A DNA stretch of 64,000 bases from Mycobacterium bourgelatii (GCF_010723575.1 NZ_BLKZ01000001.1:2170001-2234000); one strand, 5' to 3'. Positions 17,548-26,532 are shown, counted from the first letter of the stretch. A program made the numbers and translations. The notes: generated by a model from the letters alone, not told the origin.

Positions 17548-18513
17548 GTGCTTGGCACCGCCTGGTCGCGCGCCTTCGGCCTGCGGGCACCCATCGTCAA
17601 TGCGCCCATGGGCGGGGTGGCCGGGGGCCGGTTGGCGAGTGCGGTCAGCGCCGCCGGTGGTCTCGGCATGATCGGCATGGGCAGCACCGCGACCAGAGCA
17701 TCACTCGCTGAGCAATTGCGTCACGTGGACGGCAAGGTCGGCAGGTTCGGCATCGGTCTGGTCGACTGGGTCATGCGCAACGAGGCCGGCCTGCTCGATG
17801 ACGCATTGGCCGCGAGGCCCGCGCTGCTGTCGGTGAGTTTCGGTACCGACTGGTCCTGGGTCGACAAGGCCCACGACGCCGGAATCCCGACCGTCACACA
17901 GGTATACGACGCCGCGGGGGCTCGGCGGGCTGCCGACGCCGGGGTCGACGTCCTGGTGGCCCGCGGAGCCGAAGGCGGCGGGCATGGCGAGGTGAAGCTC
18001 GCGACGCTGCCGCTGCTCGACGAGGTCCTGGACGCCGTCTCGCTGCCGGTGCTGGCGGCCGGTGGCATCGCCTCGCCGCGCAGCCTGGCAGCAGTGTTGG
18101 CGGCCGGCGCCAGCGGGGCATGGATTGGCACCCGACTGGCGGCGTGCCCGGAGGCGCTGACGGGTGACGTGGCACGTCGCGCTCTCATCGCCGCGGACGC
18201 AACCGACACCAGGGTCACCCGGGTCTTCGACGTGGGACAGCGCCTACCGTGGCCGGCGCGGTTCCCGTCGCGGGTGCTGGCCAACGAGTTCGTCGCGCGC
18301 TGGACGGGCCAGGAGGATGCCCTGGCCGCGGACCAGGAGGCGCATCGGGAGTTGGCCGCTTCGATCGCGGCCGAGGATCCGCGGATCGCCCCCGTCGACG
18401 CCGGTCAGGGGGTCGGGATGATTCGGGAGGACGCGTCGGTGGCGGAGGTCATCGAGCAGTTGTGCGCAGGGGCGCACAGCTTGCTCACCCGCTGGAGCCC
18501 GCCGGACACCTGA
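17548..18513 (+). CDS. Nitronate monooxygenase (2-nitropropane dioxygenase family)
   Basis: A 321-residue FMN-dependent TIM-barrel enzyme. The opening PIVNAPMGGVAGGRLASAV, the central ARGAEGGGHG (phosphate-binding loop and catalytic His) and LAAGGIASPRSL with GASGAWIGTRLA are all characteristic. These enzymes oxidise alkyl nitronates such as propionate-3-nitronate to aldehyde and nitrite. The start is GTG 17548 immediately after the cupin gene, and the 3' end overlaps the convergent second HTH regulator by 29 bases. Presence in a block flanked by Cys-type regulators is consistent with a detoxification role; related proteins are sometimes enoyl reductases, so substrate is open. Confidence 0.86.
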   Translation: MLGTAWSRAFGLRAPIVNAPMGGVAGGRLASAVSAAGGLGMIGMGSTATRASLAEQLRHVDGKVGRFGIGLVDWVMRNEAGLLDDALAARPALLSVSFGTDWSWVDKAHDAGIPTVTQVYDAAGARRAADAGVDVLVARGAEGGGHGEVKLATLPLLDEVLDAVSLPVLAAGGIASPRSLAAVLAAGASGAWIGTRLAACPEALTGDVARRALIAADATDTRVTRVFDVGQRLPWPARFPSRVLANEFVARWTGQEDALAADQEAHRELAASIAAEDPRIAPVDAGQGVGMIREDASVAEVIEQLCAGAHSLLTRWSPPDT

Positions 18514-19201
18514 GCACCACGCAACACCGGTTCGCGCCCGGCTCGAGTCGGGCGTCGAGCAGCTGGGGCGCCACGGTATCCGCGACGCCGGTGATCAAGG
18601 CGTGGTTCATGTTGCAGGCCAGCTCTGTCTGCTCCTGGGCCAAGGCGTGGAACGGGCAATTCGCCAATTCGATGTCCCCGGTGCGTTCGTCTTGGGGTCG
18701 CGGCTCATAGCCGTAGCGGCGCAACAGGCTCAGCGTCGCATCCAGGGATCCGACCGACCCTTCAGCCCCACCCGCACCGGCCCCGATCGTCTCGCCGTAT
18801 TCGTGGGCGAGGCGGTTGAGCAGTTCGACCACGGCCTCGCCGGTGGTCGCCGAGCGCGCGATGGCCGCGGCCATCAATCGTCCGGCCAACTCGTACTCCC
18901 GCTGCGGGAGGCTGATGGAGATGTCGCGGTCCGCCCGGCGATACAGCTTGGCCGTGCGCCCGGCGCCGGGGCCGGACCGACCCGTCAAGCGGGCGTAGTC
19001 GCATTCCAGCAGGCCCTCCGCGGTGAGCCGGTCCAGATGGAATTTCGCCTGGTGGTGAGGCACGTCGAGGGCATCCGCGGCTTGCTCGCGGCTTACCGGC
19101 TCCGGCTGCGAACACACGAATCGGTAGAGCTGGTGACGCAGTGGATCGGCGAGTGCGCCGATGCCGGTCGCGTCGCGCTGCAGGTCCATGGTGCGCCCCA
19201 T
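18485..19201 (-). CDS. Second HTH regulator with C-terminal cysteine cluster
   Basis: A 238-residue regulator with an ArsR/MarR-like winged HTH at about 14-90 (VSREQAADALDVPHHQAKF, then GRTAKLYRR in the wing) and a C-terminal Cys site: C182 (ANCPFHAL), C196 (LACNMNH), C226/C227 and C232. The CPF-x11-C core matches the regulator at 16088, making them paralogues. An Fe-S cluster with redox, iron or NO sensing is the likely mode, by analogy with SufR. Start ATG 19201 overlaps the first operator half-site; ATG 19189 is an alternative. It is divergent from doxX and convergent with the nitronate monooxygenase gene. Confidence 0.84.
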   Translation of the reverse strand: MGRTMDLQRDATGIGALADPLRHQLYRFVCSQPEPVSREQAADALDVPHHQAKFHLDRLTAEGLLECDYARLTGRSGPGAGRTAKLYRRADRDISISLPQREYELAGRLMAAAIARSATTGEAVVELLNRLAHEYGETIGAGAGGAEGSVGSLDATLSLLRRYGYEPRPQDERTGDIELANCPFHALAQEQTELACNMNHALITGVADTVAPQLLDARLEPGANRCCVVLRCPAGSSG

Positions 19202-19270
19202 TTCTAACGGACGAAACTATTGCCGTTACAGCCTACCGGGTCTAACGTACGAATTATCATCCGTTAGAAA
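19201..19270. promoter_or_regulatory. Divergent promoter region with three related operator half-sites
   Basis: TTTCTAACGGACGA at 19201-19214 recurs as its reverse complement at 19257-19270 (13 of 14 match). A third copy in direct orientation, TCTAACGTACGAATTAT, lies at 19241-19257. A weak -35 TTGCCG at 19220-19225 and -10 TAACGT at 19243-19248 for the rightward gene would put the central copy over the -10. The regulator encoded leftward from here is the natural ligand, controlling itself and doxX; this is inferred. Confidence 0.68.
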
Positions 19271-19283
19271 AGGAGATGAGGTA

Positions 19284-19754
19284 ATGAGCACCAAACACGC
19301 GCCCCGCGCGCCCCACCAAGGCGCGGGAGCGTCCCTCGCGGAACACATGAAGGACCCTGCGTACTCCGCGTTCCTGTTGCTACGAACCGTGTTCACGATC
19401 GCGCCCATCCTGTTCGGGCTCGACAAGTTCCTCAATTGGTTGCCCGAGCAGCACTGGAACATGTATCTGGCGACGTGGATCGACAACTTGCTACCGGGAA
19501 CGGCCACTCAGGTGATGTACCTGGTAGGGGTGATCGAGATCGTCGCCGGCGTGCTGGTTGCGGTCGCGCCACGGATCGGTGGTTGGGTGGTCGCGGCATG
19601 GTTGGCCGGGATCATCGTCAACCTGGTCACCGGGCCGGGCTTCTACGACGTCGCGCTGCGTGACTTCGGCTTGCTGGTCGGCGCGGTCGCGCTGGCTCGG
19701 TTGGCCCAGGGTGTGCACGACGGCGCGATCGGTGGCAGCCACGCTCGCGCCTGA
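19284..19754 (+). CDS. DoxX-family membrane protein
   Basis: A 156-residue membrane protein with four hydrophobic spans (about 28-50, 75-95, 100-118, 125-145). FLLLRTVFTIAPILFGLDKF and LVGVIEIVAGVLVAV fit the DoxX/TQO-small-subunit fold. In mycobacteria, DoxX proteins have been linked to oxidative-stress membrane complexes. The AAGGAG ribosome site is 9 bases before ATG 19284. It is transcribed divergently from the Cys-containing regulator through a region with three operator copies, so induction under redox or thiol stress is expected. A short N-terminal tail (residues 1-25) precedes the first span. Confidence 0.84.
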   Translation: MSTKHAPRAPHQGAGASLAEHMKDPAYSAFLLLRTVFTIAPILFGLDKFLNWLPEQHWNMYLATWIDNLLPGTATQVMYLVGVIEIVAGVLVAVAPRIGGWVVAAWLAGIIVNLVTGPGFYDVALRDFGLLVGAVALARLAQGVHDGAIGGSHARA

Positions 19755-19766
19755 GCGGGCCAGCCG

Positions 19767-20270
19767 TCACACCCCGTGCAGGTAGCGCTTGGCGATGATC
19801 GGCTGGGCCAGTCGAACAGCCGGCCGGCCGATCTTGCTCCACCACGTCCCGGGCCGCGAGAACGCCGATACCTCCGCATACACCGCAGACGTAGTCGGGT
19901 CGAAGCGCACGGCGAAGCGTTCCTCGCCGGACTCGGGATGACCGGGCAGCGTGCCGTAGGCGAACCCACGCGCATCGGACTCGTCGACGACATACACCAC
20001 GCGGCACGGTGCCCGGAGCACGCCCAGCATCCGCACCACGACGATCGTCGAGATCTCGGCGGCATCGGAGCTGGCCTGTACCCGCAGGCCGGCTCCGCGC
20101 TGCATGCCCCAGTGCATGACGGCGTCGGCCGCCTCTTCGAAACGCTTTCGGCCGGTGCCGATTTGGGTCGACACGCTCAGGTGGTCGTAACCGGGGGGTA
20201 GCTGTGCCGCTGCCGTCGCACCGACCTCGGTGTAGGTGAGGGGCTGCTCGGCAAGCGCGTTCAGGTCCAC
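19767..20270 (-). CDS. DUF1990-family protein
   Basis: A 167-residue protein of the DUF1990 family. Typical elements are LTYTEVGATAAAQLPPGYDHL at the start (split here for length), FEEAADAVMHWGMQRGAGLRV and YGTLPGHPESGEERFAVRFD, ending in FSRPGTWWSKIGRPAVRLAQ. The fold is expected to be a small START-like beta barrel; no activity is established. GTG 20270 is chosen because homology begins there, though the frame stays open to 20516. It is divergent from the aldo/keto reductase by 61 bases and convergent with doxX with a 12-base gap. Confidence 0.8.
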   Translation of the reverse strand: MDLNALAEQPLTYTEVGATAAAQLPPGYDHLSVSTQIGTGRKRFEEAADAVMHWGMQRGAGLRVQASSDAAEISTIVVVRMLGVLRAPCRVVYVVDESDARGFAYGTLPGHPESGEERFAVRFDPTTSAVYAEVSAFSRPGTWWSKIGRPAVRLAQPIIAKRYLHGV

Positions 20271-20331
20271 TTGTCCAGCTTGCCACGGCGGGTGGCGGGG
20301 TCGTTTGGACGCGCGGCGTACCGTCGTAGCC

Positions 20332-21207
20332 GTGGGTTCATCAACCGTCGCAGCGGCATCTGGCACGTTCACTCTTGGCGATCTGACCGTCAACCGGCTG
20401 GGCTTTGGCGCCATGCGCCTTACCGGCAAAGGGGTGTGGGGACCGCCGGCGGATCGCGACGAAGCCGTCCGGGTCTTGCGGCGCGCCGTCGAGCTGGGCG
20501 TGAACTTCATCGACACCGCGGACTCCTACGGGCCGTATGTCTCCGAAGAGATCATTCACGAGGCGTTGCACCCCTACACCGACATCGTGATCGCGACCAA
20601 GGCCGGGCTGCTGCGCACGGGCCCAGATGTGTGGATTCCGCTGGGCAACCCCAGCTATCTGCGCCAGGAGTGCGAGATGAGCCTGCGCCGGCTCGGGGTC
20701 GAGACCATCGACCTGTTCCAGTTGCACCGCATCGACCGCAACTTCCCGCTGGCCGATCAGGTGGGCGAACTCGTCGCGCTGCAGAAAGAGGGCAAGATCC
20801 GGCATATCGGGCTCTCCGAAATCGATGTCGATCAACTGAAGGCGGCCCAGCAGATCACGCCGATCGTGTCGGTGCAGAACATGTACAACCTGACCGCCCG
20901 TGCCGCCGAGTCGTTGTTGGACGTCGCGACCAACGAGGGCATCGGGTTCATTCCGTGGTTCCCGCTGGCCGCCGGACCGTTGGCGGCCCCCGGCGGCCCG
21001 CTGCACAAGATCGCCGAGGAGCACGGTGCGACGCCGTCCCAACTGGCCCTGGCCTGGCTGCTGAAACGGTCGCCGGTGATGCTCCCGATCCCTGGCACGT
21101 CCAGCGTGGCGCACCTCGAGGAAAACGTCGCCGCCGCCGAAATCACCCTGAGTGACCAGGAATTCGAAGCGCTTTCGACCGCGGGCGCGGCACAGTCCGG
21201 CGCCTGA
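20332..21207 (+). CDS. Aldo/keto reductase
   Basis: A 291-residue NADPH-dependent (beta/alpha)8 oxidoreductase. The catalytic tetrad is visible: D61 and Y66 in DTADSYGPY, K90 in IATKAGLL, and H132 in LFQLHRIDR. GLSEIDVDQLKAA and the C-terminal PIPGTSSVAHLEENV match the cofactor-binding loops. GTG 20332 is preferred because the beta-hairpin TFTLGDLTVNRLGFGAMRL follows within 12 residues; the frame is open to 20236. Monocistronic between DUF1990 (divergent) and a PE_PGRS gene. The physiological carbonyl substrate cannot be deduced. Confidence 0.88.
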   Translation: MGSSTVAAASGTFTLGDLTVNRLGFGAMRLTGKGVWGPPADRDEAVRVLRRAVELGVNFIDTADSYGPYVSEEIIHEALHPYTDIVIATKAGLLRTGPDVWIPLGNPSYLRQECEMSLRRLGVETIDLFQLHRIDRNFPLADQVGELVALQKEGKIRHIGLSEIDVDQLKAAQQITPIVSVQNMYNLTARAAESLLDVATNEGIGFIPWFPLAAGPLAAPGGPLHKIAEEHGATPSQLALAWLLKRSPVMLPIPGTSSVAHLEENVAAAEITLSDQEFEALSTAGAAQSGA

Positions 21208-21318
21208 TGCGCCCGCCGACCCGGCCCTGAAATTTGTCGGGTCAAATTCCGAAATTGGGCGTTAGGCTCATGTCCAGAGATTTGACGGCAACGTAAGTCC
21301 TCGCGTGGGGAGAGTCCG

Positions 21319-23134
21319 ATGTCGTTCGTTTACGCAAGGCCGGAGATCCTGAGCGCAGCGGCCGCAGAGTTGGAGAGCATCGGCGCGGCATTGAATGCGG
21401 CCGGGACAGCCGCCGCCGGCCAAACGACCGGGATCCTCGCCGCCGGGGCCGACGAAGTGTCCGTCGTCATTGCGACGCTGTTCAACGGCCACGCGCAGGC
21501 CTACCAGGCGCTCAGCCGCGAAGCCGCAGCGTTCCATGAGCGATTTCTGTTGGCCCTGAGCGCCGGAGGCGGGGCCTACACCTCGGCCGAAGCCGCCAAC
21601 GTGGCGGTCATGGATGTGATCAACGCGCCGACTCGGGCGTTGTTGGGACGTCCCCTGATCGGCGACGGGTACGCGGGCGGGCCAGGGCAGGACGGCGGCC
21701 CGGGTGGGCTGCTGTTTGGCAACGGCGGCCGAGGTGGGGATGGACTGCCCGGCCAGGTGGGCGGCGACGGCGGCAGTGCGGGGCTGATCGGCCACGGCGG
21801 GGCCGGCGGTACTGGCGGAGCGGGTGCGGCCGGCGGCAACGGCGGTAGCGGAGGGTGGCTGTACGGCAATGGCGGGGCCGGCGGGCGGGGCCGCGCTGGC
21901 GGGCATCAATTTCGGCAATCCCGGTCAAGGCGGCCGTGGCGGCAACGCCGTGCTGTTCGGTGATGGCGGTGCCGGCGGGCAGGGGGGCACCGGCTTGACG
22001 GGAGCGAACGGGGTGAACCCCGTACTGAGTGGACAGGGGGCCACGGGGATCCCCGGTCTCCCCGAAATAGTCCCCGGTGATGCGTATGGCACCGCCGGTG
22101 GTGACGGTGTCGACGCCGGCCTCGGCGCCACGGGCGGCACCGGAGGCGCGGGTGGCAACGCCGAATCGGACTTGGGCTCTGCCGTTGGCGGCAATGGCGG
22201 CACCGGGGGCAGCGGTGGCAACGGGGGAGCGGGCGGCGACGGCGGCTGGGCCATCGGTGGCGCGGGCAGCGCAATTGGTGGTGCGGGTGGCAACGGGGCG
22301 ATTGGCCAAGCCTTCGGCGGGGCTGGCGGTGACGGCGGCATCGGCGGTGAGTCGGGCAGCTGGGGAGCTGCTAGCCGCGCGGGCGCGGGCGGTGCCGGTG
22401 GGGCGGGCGGCACCGGCGCTCCGGCCGGTGCCGGGGGCAGCGGCGGCGCGGGGGGCGACGGTGGCCGCGGCGGCTTGTTCGTCGGCAACGGCGGTCACGG
22501 CGGCACCGGCGGTCAGGGCGGCGTCGGCGGTATCGGTGCGCCCGGCGGCATGGGCGGCGCGGGTGGTGCCGCCGGCATCGGCACCGCCCTGGGCGCCGGT
22601 GGCAACGCCGTCGGAGGCACCGGTGGTGTGGGGGGTGATGGCGGCCTCGGCGGGACTGGTGGCACCGGTGGCGCAGGCGGACGGGGTGGCAACGGCGGCG
22701 CCGCCGGTCTGCTTATCGGCAACGGCGGCAATGGTGGCCAGGCTGGCTTGGGTGGCGCCGGCGGAGCGGGCGGTGTCGGGGGTGGCGGCGGCGCTGGAGG
22801 GTTGGGCGGTATCGGTTCGGGCACCTTTCTTGGCGCGACGGGCGTCGGCGGCAACGGCGGCGCGGGTGGTAGCGGCGGCACGGGTGGCGACGGCGGCGAT
22901 GGCGGGGGCAGCGGCGTAGGCGGCCTTGGCGGTTCGGGGGGCCTGTTGTTCGGCCAGGATGGTGTCAATGGCGGAGCCGGCGAGGGCGGCATCGGCGGTG
23001 TCGGGGGAGCTGGCGGCGCGTTTGGCACTGGTGGTGCGGGTGGCAATGGATCGCATGGGTCCGGTGCCGACGGTCCGGACGGTAATCAAGGCGCCGAGGG
23101 CGCATCCGGCCAACCGGGCTTGACCTTCCCCTAG
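21319..23134 (+). pseudogene. PE_PGRS family gene with a frameshift early in the PGRS domain
   Basis: The PE domain (MSFVYARPEILSAAAAELE..., residues 1-95) and linker LLGRPLIGDG are intact in the first frame, which enters GGN/GGA repeats and then turns into non-PGRS residues and stops at 21963. The repeats continue in the +1 frame, from GAALAGINFGNPGQ near 21890 to the stop at 23134 (ending GQPGLTFP). The switch lies in the G/C run GGCGGGCGGGGCC at about 21878-21893. Either one base is wrong in the assembly, or the gene is disrupted or phase-variable. GGGGAGAG precedes ATG 21319. Joined, it would encode about 605 residues. Confidence 0.85.
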
Positions 23135-23150
23135 GCAATACCGTGTCCTG

Positions 23151-23807
23151 GTGACCGAAAAGGCAGCGGCAGAGGCGCAGGAACAAACACCCCACCCCGG
23201 CGGAGGTTTCAACCCGCCCGAACCCACCCAAAAGGGTGGCCCGGACTACGGCAGGTTTATCGAGGCGGTGCGCACGCTGCAGGATCATGCCCGCGCGGCA
23301 GACGCTCCTGACGAGGTAATCACCCATGCGGCGGACATGATCGAGCAAGTGTCGACGCTGCTTGCCCCGTTTTATGCCGACGAGTGGCAATCGCCGTCGG
23401 GACGCCGGATGGATCTGTTGGTGCGCGGCAACATTCTGACCGTTCCCATGTCGGCTAAAAAGGTACGGACCGAGGACGGAGTGGACCGCATTGAAGGCTG
23501 GGCGCGGTTTGCCCGCTTTCACCTCGGACGCAACGGGGCGGTGCACGGCGGGGCGCTCGGGTTGTTGTTCGACACCGTGCTCGGATTGACGGCGTCGGTG
23601 CTCAGCGGCACCCCGCGCCAGCGCACCGCCTATCTCAAGGTCAACTACCGCAACATCGTGCCGATCGAGAAGAAGCTGCAGATCGACGCCGGGGTCGACC
23701 GCATCGACGGGCGCAAGATCTTTGTCTCGGGCCGGCTGAGCGACGGCGACACCGTGCTGACCGAAGCCGACGCGTTGTTCGTGCGTCTCAAGCCGGGGCA
23801 GCCGTAG
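23151..23807 (+). CDS. PaaI-type hotdog-fold thioesterase
   Basis: A 218-residue protein. A 95-residue N-terminal region with a Pro-rich start (about 1-30) is followed by a hotdog domain with NGAVHGGALGLLFDTVLG at about 123-140, the helix and HGG motif of PaaI-like acyl-CoA thioesterases, and TAYLKVNYRNIVPIEKKL. It would hydrolyse an acyl-CoA. GTG 23151 lies 16 bases after the PE_PGRS stop. It precedes thrS by 83 bases in the same direction but the gap has its own hairpin. The acyl substrate is not deducible. Confidence 0.83.
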   Translation: MTEKAAAEAQEQTPHPGGGFNPPEPTQKGGPDYGRFIEAVRTLQDHARAADAPDEVITHAADMIEQVSTLLAPFYADEWQSPSGRRMDLLVRGNILTVPMSAKKVRTEDGVDRIEGWARFARFHLGRNGAVHGGALGLLFDTVLGLTASVLSGTPRQRTAYLKVNYRNIVPIEKKLQIDAGVDRIDGRKIFVSGRLSDGDTVLTEADALFVRLKPGQP

Positions 23808-23857
23808 AACCCTTCGTCGAGGTCGGCCCGATAGCATGGCAACCGCCAGTTGAAATC

Positions 23858-23876
23858 TTTGCGAAGACCTCGCAAA
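23858..23876 (+). promoter_or_regulatory. Hairpin in thrS leader (TTTGCGA-AGACC-TCGCAAA)
   Basis: A perfect 7-base inverted repeat, TTTGCGA at 23858-23864 and TCGCAAA at 23870-23876, with a 5-base loop, ends 14 bases before the thrS ATG. It could hinder ribosome access, bind a regulator, or attenuate. No T-box consensus is present in the 83-base gap, so tRNA-sensing is not claimed. Confidence 0.4.
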
Positions 23877-23890
23877 ACCCCTAGCAGAGC

Positions 23891-25969
23891 ATGGAGACCG
23901 ACCCGATGAGCGCCCCCGCAAAACCAGTCCCAGGATCCCCGATCAGGGTTCCTGCCGGGACTACCGCGGCCGCCGCCGTCGGCGAGGCGGGCCTGCCCAG
24001 GCGCGGCGCACCCGACGCGGTAGTGGTGGTGCGCGACCCCGACGGCAAGCTGCGCGACCTGAGCTGGGTGCCCGACACCGACGTCGAGGTCGTTCCGGTG
24101 CCGGCCAACTCTGAAGAGGGCCGCAGCGTCATCCGCCATTCCACCGCGCACGTGCTGGCCCAGGCCGTCCAGGACCTGTTCCCGCAAGCCAAGCTGGGCA
24201 TCGGCCCACCCATCACCGACGGCTTCTACTACGACTTCGACGTGCCCGAGCCGTTCACGCCGGAAGATCTCGCGGCGCTGGAAAAGCGCATGCGCCAGAT
24301 CATCAAGGAAGGGCAGCTGTTCGACCGGCGGGTCTACGAGTCCAAGGAACAGGCGCGCGCCGAGCTGGCCAACGAGCCGTACAAGCTGGAACTCGTCGAC
24401 GACAAGTCCGGCTTCTCCGCGAACACCGCCGAGATCATGGAGGTCGGCGGCGACGAACTGACCGCCTACGACAACCTCAATCCCCGCTCGCGCGAACGCG
24501 TTTGGGGAGACCTGTGTCGCGGGCCGCACATTCCGACCACCAAGCACATTCCGGCGTTCAAGCTCACCCGAAGCTCGGCGGCATACTGGCGGGGTGACCA
24601 GCGCAACGCCAGCCTGCAGCGCATCTACGGAACGGCCTGGGAGTCGCAGGAAGCGCTCGACCGCCATCTCGAGCTGATCGCCGAAGCGCAGCGCCGCGAT
24701 CACCGCAAGCTCGGCGTCGAGCTGGACCTGTTCAGCTTTCCCGACGAAATCGGTTCCGGCTTGGCGGTTTTCCACCCTAAGGGCGGCATCATCCGGCGGC
24801 AGCTGGAGGAATACTCGAGACGCAAGCACGAGCAGGCCGGCTACGAGTTCGTCAACACCCCGCACATCACCAAGGAGCAGCTGTACATCACCTCGGGGCA
24901 CCTGGAGTGGTACGCCGACGGGATGTACCCACCCATGCACCTCGACGCGGAACTCAACGAGGACGGCACGGTGCGCAAGCCCGGCCAGGACTACTACCTC
25001 AAGCCGATGAACTGCCCCATGCACCATCTGATCTATCGGGCGCGGGGGCGGTCCTACCGCGAACTTCCGTTGCGACTCTTCGAGTTCGGCAGCGTCTACC
25101 GGTATGAGAAATCCGGCGTGATCCACGGGTTGACCCGGGTCCGCGGCATGACGCAGGACGACGCGCACATCTACTGCACCCGCGAGCAGATGCGTGACGA
25201 GCTCACTTCGGTGCTGCGCTTCGTGCTCGATCTGCTGGCCGACTACGGGCTCAACGACTACTACCTGGAGCTGTCCACCAAAGACCCGGAGAAATTCGTC
25301 GGCTCCGATGAGGTCTGGGAAGAGGCCACCGAGGTCCTGCGAGAGGTCGGTGAGGCGTCCGGCCTGGAGCTGATCCCCGACCCGGGCGGCGCGGCCTTCT
25401 ACGGACCGAAGATCTCGGTGCAGGTCAAGGACGCGCTGGGCCGCAGCTGGCAGATGTCAACGCTGCAGATCGACTTCAACATGCCGGAGCGGTTCGACCT
25501 CGAATACACCGCGAGCGACGGTTCGCGTCAGCGACCCGTGCTGATCCACCGCGCGCTGTTCGGATCCATCGAGCGGTTCTTCGGCATCCTCACCGAGCAC
25601 TACGCGGGAGCGTTCCCGGCCTGGCTCGCACCCGTGCAGGTGGTCGGCATTCCCGTCGCCGACGAGCACGTGCCGTACCTCAAAGAGGTTGCCGCGCAGC
25701 TGAGGTCGCAGGGCGTGCGGGTCGAGGTGGACAGCAGTGACGATCGGATGGCCAAGAAGATCGTGCACCACACCAATCAGAAGGTGCCGTTCATGTTGCT
25801 GGCCGGTGACCGCGACGTAGAGGCCGGCGCGGTGAGCTTCCGGTTCGGTGACCGCACGCAGATCAACGGCGTGCCCACCCAGGACGCGATCGCGACCATC
25901 GTGAAATGGATAGCCGACCACGAGAACGCTGCACCGACCGCGGAATTGGTGAAGGTAGCGGGGTCGTGA
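23891..25969 (+). CDS. thrS: Threonyl-tRNA synthetase
   Basis: A 692-residue class II synthetase that charges tRNA-Thr. Order: an N-terminal TGS-like domain (about 1-75), the editing domain with HSTAHVLAQAV and DLCRGPHIP, the catalytic core with motif 2 LFEFGSVYRYEKSGVIHGL and zinc ligands around MNCPMHHLI, motif 3 near HRALFGSIERF, and the anticodon-binding domain (QVVGIPVADEH to the end). Length is normal for mycobacteria. ATG 23891 is used; ATG 23906 is possible. The stop overlaps the AP4A phosphorylase GTG. It heads an operon continuing into phospholipid synthesis; the M. tuberculosis equivalent is Rv2614c. Confidence 0.97.
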   Translation: METDPMSAPAKPVPGSPIRVPAGTTAAAAVGEAGLPRRGAPDAVVVVRDPDGKLRDLSWVPDTDVEVVPVPANSEEGRSVIRHSTAHVLAQAVQDLFPQAKLGIGPPITDGFYYDFDVPEPFTPEDLAALEKRMRQIIKEGQLFDRRVYESKEQARAELANEPYKLELVDDKSGFSANTAEIMEVGGDELTAYDNLNPRSRERVWGDLCRGPHIPTTKHIPAFKLTRSSAAYWRGDQRNASLQRIYGTAWESQEALDRHLELIAEAQRRDHRKLGVELDLFSFPDEIGSGLAVFHPKGGIIRRQLEEYSRRKHEQAGYEFVNTPHITKEQLYITSGHLEWYADGMYPPMHLDAELNEDGTVRKPGQDYYLKPMNCPMHHLIYRARGRSYRELPLRLFEFGSVYRYEKSGVIHGLTRVRGMTQDDAHIYCTREQMRDELTSVLRFVLDLLADYGLNDYYLELSTKDPEKFVGSDEVWEEATEVLREVGEASGLELIPDPGGAAFYGPKISVQVKDALGRSWQMSTLQIDFNMPERFDLEYTASDGSRQRPVLIHRALFGSIERFFGILTEHYAGAFPAWLAPVQVVGIPVADEHVPYLKEVAAQLRSQGVRVEVDSSDDRMAKKIVHHTNQKVPFMLLAGDRDVEAGAVSFRFGDRTQINGVPTQDAIATIVKWIADHENAAPTAELVKVAGS

Positions 25970-26532
25970 CCGAGAGCCGGGACCAGGACCAGGACACGAT
26001 CTTCGACCGTGGCGTCGGCCGGCGTGACGAGCTGCAGCGGCTGTGGACTCCGTACCGGATGAACTACCTCGCCGAGGCGCCGCTGCGTCGCGACAACAGC
26101 AAGCCGGACGAGCCGTTCACCGACATTCCCCGAATGTCGGACGAGGAAGGCCTGGTGGTCGCGCGCGGCGAACTCGTCTACGCCGTCCTCAACCTCTACC
26201 CCTACAACCCGGGGCACCTGATGGTGGTGCCGTATCGGCGGATATCGGAGCTGGAGGAACTGACCGAGGCGGAGAGTGCCGAACTGATGGCGTTCATCCA
26301 GAAGGCGATTCGCGTCATCAAGAACGTCTCGCACCCGCACGGCTTCAATGTCGGCATCAACCTGGGGACATCGGCGGGCGGGTCGCTGGCCGAGCACCTG
26401 CACGTGCATGTCGTGCCCCGGTGGGGCGGTGACGCGAACTTCATCACCATCATCGGCGGGTCCAAGGTGATACCGCAGTTGCTGCGCGACACCCGCCGAC
26501 TTTTGGCCGAGGAGTGGGCTAGGCAACCGTGA
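25966..26532 (+). CDS. HIT-family AP4A phosphorylase (Rv2613c-like)
   Basis: A 188-residue histidine-triad protein. The HxHxHxx motif is HLHVHVVPRWGGD, with LYPYNPGHLMVVPYR and GFNVGINLGTSAGGSLAEH as flanking conserved segments. From memory, the M. tuberculosis orthologue Rv2613c was shown to be a diadenosine tetraphosphate phosphorylase, splitting AP4A with phosphate into ADP and ATP. AP4A is a by-product of aminoacyl-tRNA synthetases, which makes the overlap with thrS (GTGA at 25966) meaningful. Its own stop overlaps pgsA. The N-terminal 20 residues are acidic and variable. Confidence 0.93.
   Translation: MTESRDQDQDTIFDRGVGRRDELQRLWTPYRMNYLAEAPLRRDNSKPDEPFTDIPRMSDEEGLVVARGELVYAVLNLYPYNPGHLMVVPYRRISELEELTEAESAELMAFIQKAIRVIKNVSHPHGFNVGINLGTSAGGSLAEHLHVHVVPRWGGDANFITIIGGSKVIPQLLRDTRRLLAEEWARQP

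Noticed and set aside
23808..23890. T-box riboswitch ahead of thrS
   Set aside because: The gap is only 83 bases and lacks the T-box sequence; only a simple hairpin is present.
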